This document shows, piece after piece, positions 28,270 through 30,333 of a DNA stretch of 30,333 bases. The notes below the pieces were generated by a model, which was given only the letters and a program-made list of their open reading frames with translations, was not told where the DNA came from and did not search any database. The stretch is from a virus. Both the position numbers and the translations under genes were made by a program. The stretch's first letter is position 1. Each line of letters opens with the position of its first letter. Where the stretch lies: IMG/VR virus record IMGVR_UViG_3300030104_002258, positions 1 to 30,333 of that record, one strand, 5' to 3'.

Positions 28270-28786
28270 GTTTTTTTAGTTTTGGAAGTCTTGATTTTTT
28301 AACTTTTTCTTTTACTTCTTTGGTGATATCTTTTACTCCAACGCCTTCAAGTATAGGTGAGTATTGATCTACAATCTCTTTCATCCTCGTCTCTAGTTCC
28401 TCTGCACTCAAGTCATCAATCTTACCGGTCCTAATAATTTTCTGTTCAACGTAAAGTCCAGCAGCTTTACCACGTGCAACTTCTGCATTGGTTGCAGCAG
28501 AGAAGGCTCCTTTTCTTAATGCGTTTTCTCTAATCTTGGCAAGCTCCGTAATGTGTCTCTCAAAAGTAACGGCATACTTTTTTTGATTCTCTTCACGGAG
28601 TTCACCAATGTATTTAACTACGAGAGGGTACTTCTTGGGGTTCTGTAATTCATATGCTCTAATCCTTGCCGCCTCACCATATCCAGCCTCTTTAGCACAC
28701 TCTGTGCCATTCATTCGGCCTTCATTGGCGACAATTAATTGAGCAAATTTGATTTGCTTTTCAGTTAATCTTTTTGGAACTCCCAT
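28262..28786 (-). CDS. terS: Terminase small subunit
   Basis: 174 residues from MGVPKRLTEKQIKFAQLIVA. The frame opens 12 codons earlier, but the promoter's -10 ends 7 bases before this ATG, so the message is probably leaderless. The N-terminal part (LTEKQIKFAQLIVANEGRMN, then ECAKEAGY) is the helix-turn-helix of terminase small subunits that recognises the packaging site; residues 55-125 are the helical oligomerisation region (EENQKKYAVTFERHITELAK, GAFSAATNAEVARGKAAGLY), and IDDLSAEELETRM with a Lys-rich tail would contact the large subunit. It directs DNA packaging into procapsids. The large subunit is not in the window. Confidence 0.8.
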   Translation of the reverse strand: MGVPKRLTEKQIKFAQLIVANEGRMNGTECAKEAGYGEAARIRAYELQNPKKYPLVVKYIGELREENQKKYAVTFERHITELAKIRENALRKGAFSAATNAEVARGKAAGLYVEQKIIRTGKIDDLSAEELETRMKEIVDQYSPILEGVGVKDITKEVKEKVKKSRLPKLKKLN

Positions 28787-28789
28787 ATG

Positions 28790-28823
28790 TTGACGTATAG
28801 AGTAATTTAAGGTACAAGTCAAA
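28790..28823. promoter_or_regulatory. Second mirror-symmetric divergent promoter pair
   Basis: Minus strand: TTGACT (28823-28818), 17 bases, TATACG (28799-28794), ending 7 bases before the terminase ATG (28786). Plus strand: TTGACG (28790-28795), 17 bases, TACAAG (28813-28818), ending 8 bases before the ATG at 28827. The arms form an imperfect palindrome (TTGACGTATA against TTGACTTGTA). Each -10 overlaps the other strand's -35, as at 11811-11843. Neither gene has a convincing ribosome site. Confidence 0.6.
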
Positions 28824-28826
28824 TCA

Positions 28827-29066
28827 ATGATAGATGCAAAATTAATACGTCAAGTATTAGATAAGTTTTTGAAAGCAGAAAATGTTAAGTCTGCCCGTAT
28901 GCAGGTCATGACACTTGATGGTGTGTTTCATGATATTAAATCAATTAAACTTCTAGAAAATCAAATAATTGGTGCAAGAGAAACACATAGAATTGTTATT
29001 GAAGTCATACCTGAGAAGGCCCCCATGGGTAAAGTTATAAAAGATCACGGTGGAATTATACTTTAA
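28827..29066 (+). CDS. Small conserved phage protein of unknown function
   Basis: 79 residues: MIDAKLIRQVLDKFLKAENV, a beta segment (SARMQVMTLDGVFHDIKSIK) and GARETHRIVIEVIPEKAPMG with a polar end. It looks like a small alpha/beta domain. The only ribosome-like sequence (AAGG) is 14 bases upstream and the predicted plus-strand transcription start lies on the ATG, so leaderless translation is likely. It overlaps the next gene by one base (TAATG). No family recognised. Confidence 0.6.
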   Translation: MIDAKLIRQVLDKFLKAENVKSARMQVMTLDGVFHDIKSIKLLENQIIGARETHRIVIEVIPEKAPMGKVIKDHGGIIL

Positions 29067-29728
29067 TGAGTGATTTACACTCTTTCTCTTTATTCGATAC
29101 CATACTTTATAAAGCAGATCTTCCAGAGTATTTAAAAAATAAAGACTTCATGTCTGTTTGTGACGAATATACAGACAAGGCTATATCAAATAAACAAAAA
29201 TCAATTGATGAAAGAAATAAAAAATTTAAAACAGATGTTAAGGATCATGGTATGTCTTATCACTCAAGCGCTGAGATGTATAAGGATGAACGATTTAATA
29301 ATTTTGAATTGTTAATTAGAAACACGGCTAGAAATATATTAGAAAATCAAGGTTTTGATTTGTCAGATTACTCTATTGACTACACTGAGATGTGGATTCA
29401 AAAATTTGCGCATGAAGGTGGAGGTCATCAAGATACGCATGTTCATTGGGATAATCATATCTCAGGTTTTTACTTTGTTGAGTGTTCAGATCGAACCTCC
29501 AAGCCTGTGTTTCATGACCCTCGTGCAGGTCGTATGATGCTTAATCTTCCAATCAAAGATCATAGTAAGCTATGTCCCGCAATGGAACGGCAGATTGTTT
29601 CTGTAAAACCTGGTACATTGTTATTATTTAATTCTTGGTTGCCTCATCAATTTAGTGTCGACAATGGCATTGATCCGTTTAGATTTATACATTTTAATTT
29701 GCAAGCAAAAAGACATGGCCAGAAATGA
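29066..29728 (+). CDS. 2OG-Fe(II) oxygenase of the cyanophage type
   Basis: 220 residues. The C-terminal half holds the jelly-roll core: YTEMWIQKFAHEGGGHQDTH, then HVHWDNHISGFYFVEC (H125, H127, D129 as iron-ligand candidates), PVFHDPR, VKPGTLLLFNSWLPHQF (H194) and R206 in PFRFIHFN. HxHxxxxxSGxYYv with a late H and R is the pattern of the putative 2OG-Fe(II) oxygenases frequent in marine cyanophages. The substrate is unknown; proline or nucleic-acid hydroxylation are both considered. The N-terminal 80 residues are charged and variable. It is distinct in length and motif spacing from the oxygenase at 25605. It overlaps the nuclease gene by 14 bases. Confidence 0.8.
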   Translation: MSDLHSFSLFDTILYKADLPEYLKNKDFMSVCDEYTDKAISNKQKSIDERNKKFKTDVKDHGMSYHSSAEMYKDERFNNFELLIRNTARNILENQGFDLSDYSIDYTEMWIQKFAHEGGGHQDTHVHWDNHISGFYFVECSDRTSKPVFHDPRAGRMMLNLPIKDHSKLCPAMERQIVSVKPGTLLLFNSWLPHQFSVDNGIDPFRFIHFNLQAKRHGQK

Positions 29729-30083
29729 AAGTCAGTTCTGGCAGTATCTCAAAAGAAATACGCCTGCGATTAAGTGGACTAGGATTGAGAACACTAGTAG
29801 TCTAGGCACGCCTGATCTTCTTGGTTATATTAATAATTTTTTCTTTACGTTGGAACTTAAGGTAGTTCGATCTGGGTATAAGATCCGCCTGTCCCCTCAC
29901 CAAATTAGTTTTCATATACGCCACCCTGTTAATACGTTTATATTGGTTGATGATGTTAAGCGCTCCCGCCTGTGCTTGTATCTTGGTAAACAAGTGGAAG
30001 AGCTTGTCGCTTGCGGATTAAAGGCTACACCCATAGCTGAAAATCTTGAAGATTGTTTATCATGTTTAGAGAGGTTGAATTAG
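29715..30083 (+). CDS. VRR-NUC-like PD-(D/E)XK nuclease
   Basis: 122 residues from MARNESQFWQYLKRNT; an earlier in-frame ATG (29655) lies inside the oxygenase gene. The core reads RIENTSSLGTPDLLGY (E25, D34), FFTLELKVV (E47, K49) and LSPHQISFH (Q63), matching VRR-NUC and small phage Holliday-junction-resolvase-like folds with the E...GxPD...ExK...Q series. It likely cuts branched or single-strand-flap DNA, and being short may act as an oligomer. Together with the exonuclease at 26891 it gives the phage two PD-(D/E)XK enzymes. The start overlaps the oxygenase by 14 bases. Confidence 0.8.
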   Translation: MARNESQFWQYLKRNTPAIKWTRIENTSSLGTPDLLGYINNFFFTLELKVVRSGYKIRLSPHQISFHIRHPVNTFILVDDVKRSRLCLYLGKQVEELVACGLKATPIAENLEDCLSCLERLN

Positions 30084-30084
30084 T

Positions 30085-30318
30085 CTATTCCTCTACCTCA
30101 TACTCTAACCACCCGTTGCCTTCTTTAACACCCATCATAAAATATTTAAGTTGCTCTTCGTTTTCAAATCGGTAAGTTTTTTTGTTAAGTCCTATTTCAA
30201 CTGGGTCTATACCTTTAACTGCCTCTGTTCCCCAAATAATAGTAACTTTTTTCCGCTCATACGCTTGCGCCTTGTTCTTACTATCTCGATAGTCGTGTCC
30301 TTCATCTCGTTGTGTCAT
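30085..30318 (-). CDS. Small conserved protein, minus strand
   Basis: 77 residues. GGAGGA about 8 bases upstream of its ATG (on the minus strand, near the right edge) is an excellent ribosome site. MTQRDEGHDYRDSKNKAQAY is a polar N terminus; the rest (KVTIIWGTEAVKGIDPVEIG, KTYRFENEEQLKYFMMGVKE, GWLEYEVEE) looks like a small alpha/beta fold with an F.NEEQLKYFM.G...G.GW motif that suggests a conserved phage family without a known function. It converges on the nuclease gene, one base apart. It probably belongs to a minus-strand group continuing outside the window. Confidence 0.6.
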   Translation of the reverse strand: MTQRDEGHDYRDSKNKAQAYERKKVTIIWGTEAVKGIDPVEIGLNKKTYRFENEEQLKYFMMGVKEGNGWLEYEVEE

Positions 30319-30333
30319 TTTAATTATCCTCCA

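Overview
The window is about 30.3 kb of a tailed double-stranded DNA phage, almost certainly marine. It is AT-rich, nearly every base is coding, and genes overlap by 1 to 14 bases in long chains. The gene families match those of pelagiphages, cyanophages and uncultured Mediterranean phages: virion proteins with GGFVPVGV-type tails, a short S74 chaperone domain, a family A DNA polymerase, DUF3310, an M15 endolysin, 2OG-Fe(II) oxygenases and many tiny zinc-ribbon and coiled-coil genes. A SAR11-like or other marine alphaproteobacterial host is likely, but that is inference. No integrase, phage RNA polymerase, tRNA or CRISPR was seen. The recognisable promoters are sigma70-like, so host RNA polymerase probably transcribes the phage.

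Layout. (1) 1-10.3 kb, plus strand: the end of a virion gene, a small beta-rich virion protein, three low-complexity virion proteins, a 1427-residue internal or ejection-type protein, a protein ending in an S74 autocleaving chaperone domain, and a holin-like membrane protein. (2) 10.36-11.79 kb, minus strand: a SNF2-type helicase. It starts at a mirror-symmetric divergent promoter (11811-11843) that also faces the replication genes. (3) 11.85-18.8 kb, plus strand: an early protein, a coiled-coil protein, a probable ssDNA-binding protein, an archaeo-eukaryotic primase, a UvrD-like helicase, DUF3310 and DNA polymerase A. (4) 18.8-23.55 kb: a conserved unknown followed by a cassette of membrane or exported proteins (one Met/Glu-rich with internal repeats), ending in an M15 endolysin. 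(5) 23.55-27.6 kb: a run of very small genes from two promoters, with one 2OG oxygenase, a LAGLIDADG protein and a PD-(D/E)XK nuclease. (6) 27.58-27.86 kb: a non-coding region packed with about ten TTCCACA-core boxes in tandem and inverted pairs, the best candidate for a replication origin or operator cluster. (7) 27.86-30.3 kb: two small genes, the terminase small subunit on the minus strand, a second mirror-symmetric divergent promoter, a 2OG oxygenase, a second nuclease and a small minus-strand gene.

How it fits together. Primase, UvrD-like helicase, ssDNA-binding protein and PolA form a replication set with no DnaB/T7 gp4-type helicase in view. Two RecB/VRR-like nucleases probably process recombination intermediates or host DNA. 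The exported cassette plus endolysin points to envelope remodelling or lysis. The most unusual signals are regulatory: the TTCCACA box cluster, and two divergent promoters in which the -10 element of each strand overlaps the -35 of the other and the predicted transcription start falls on the ATG, giving leaderless messages.
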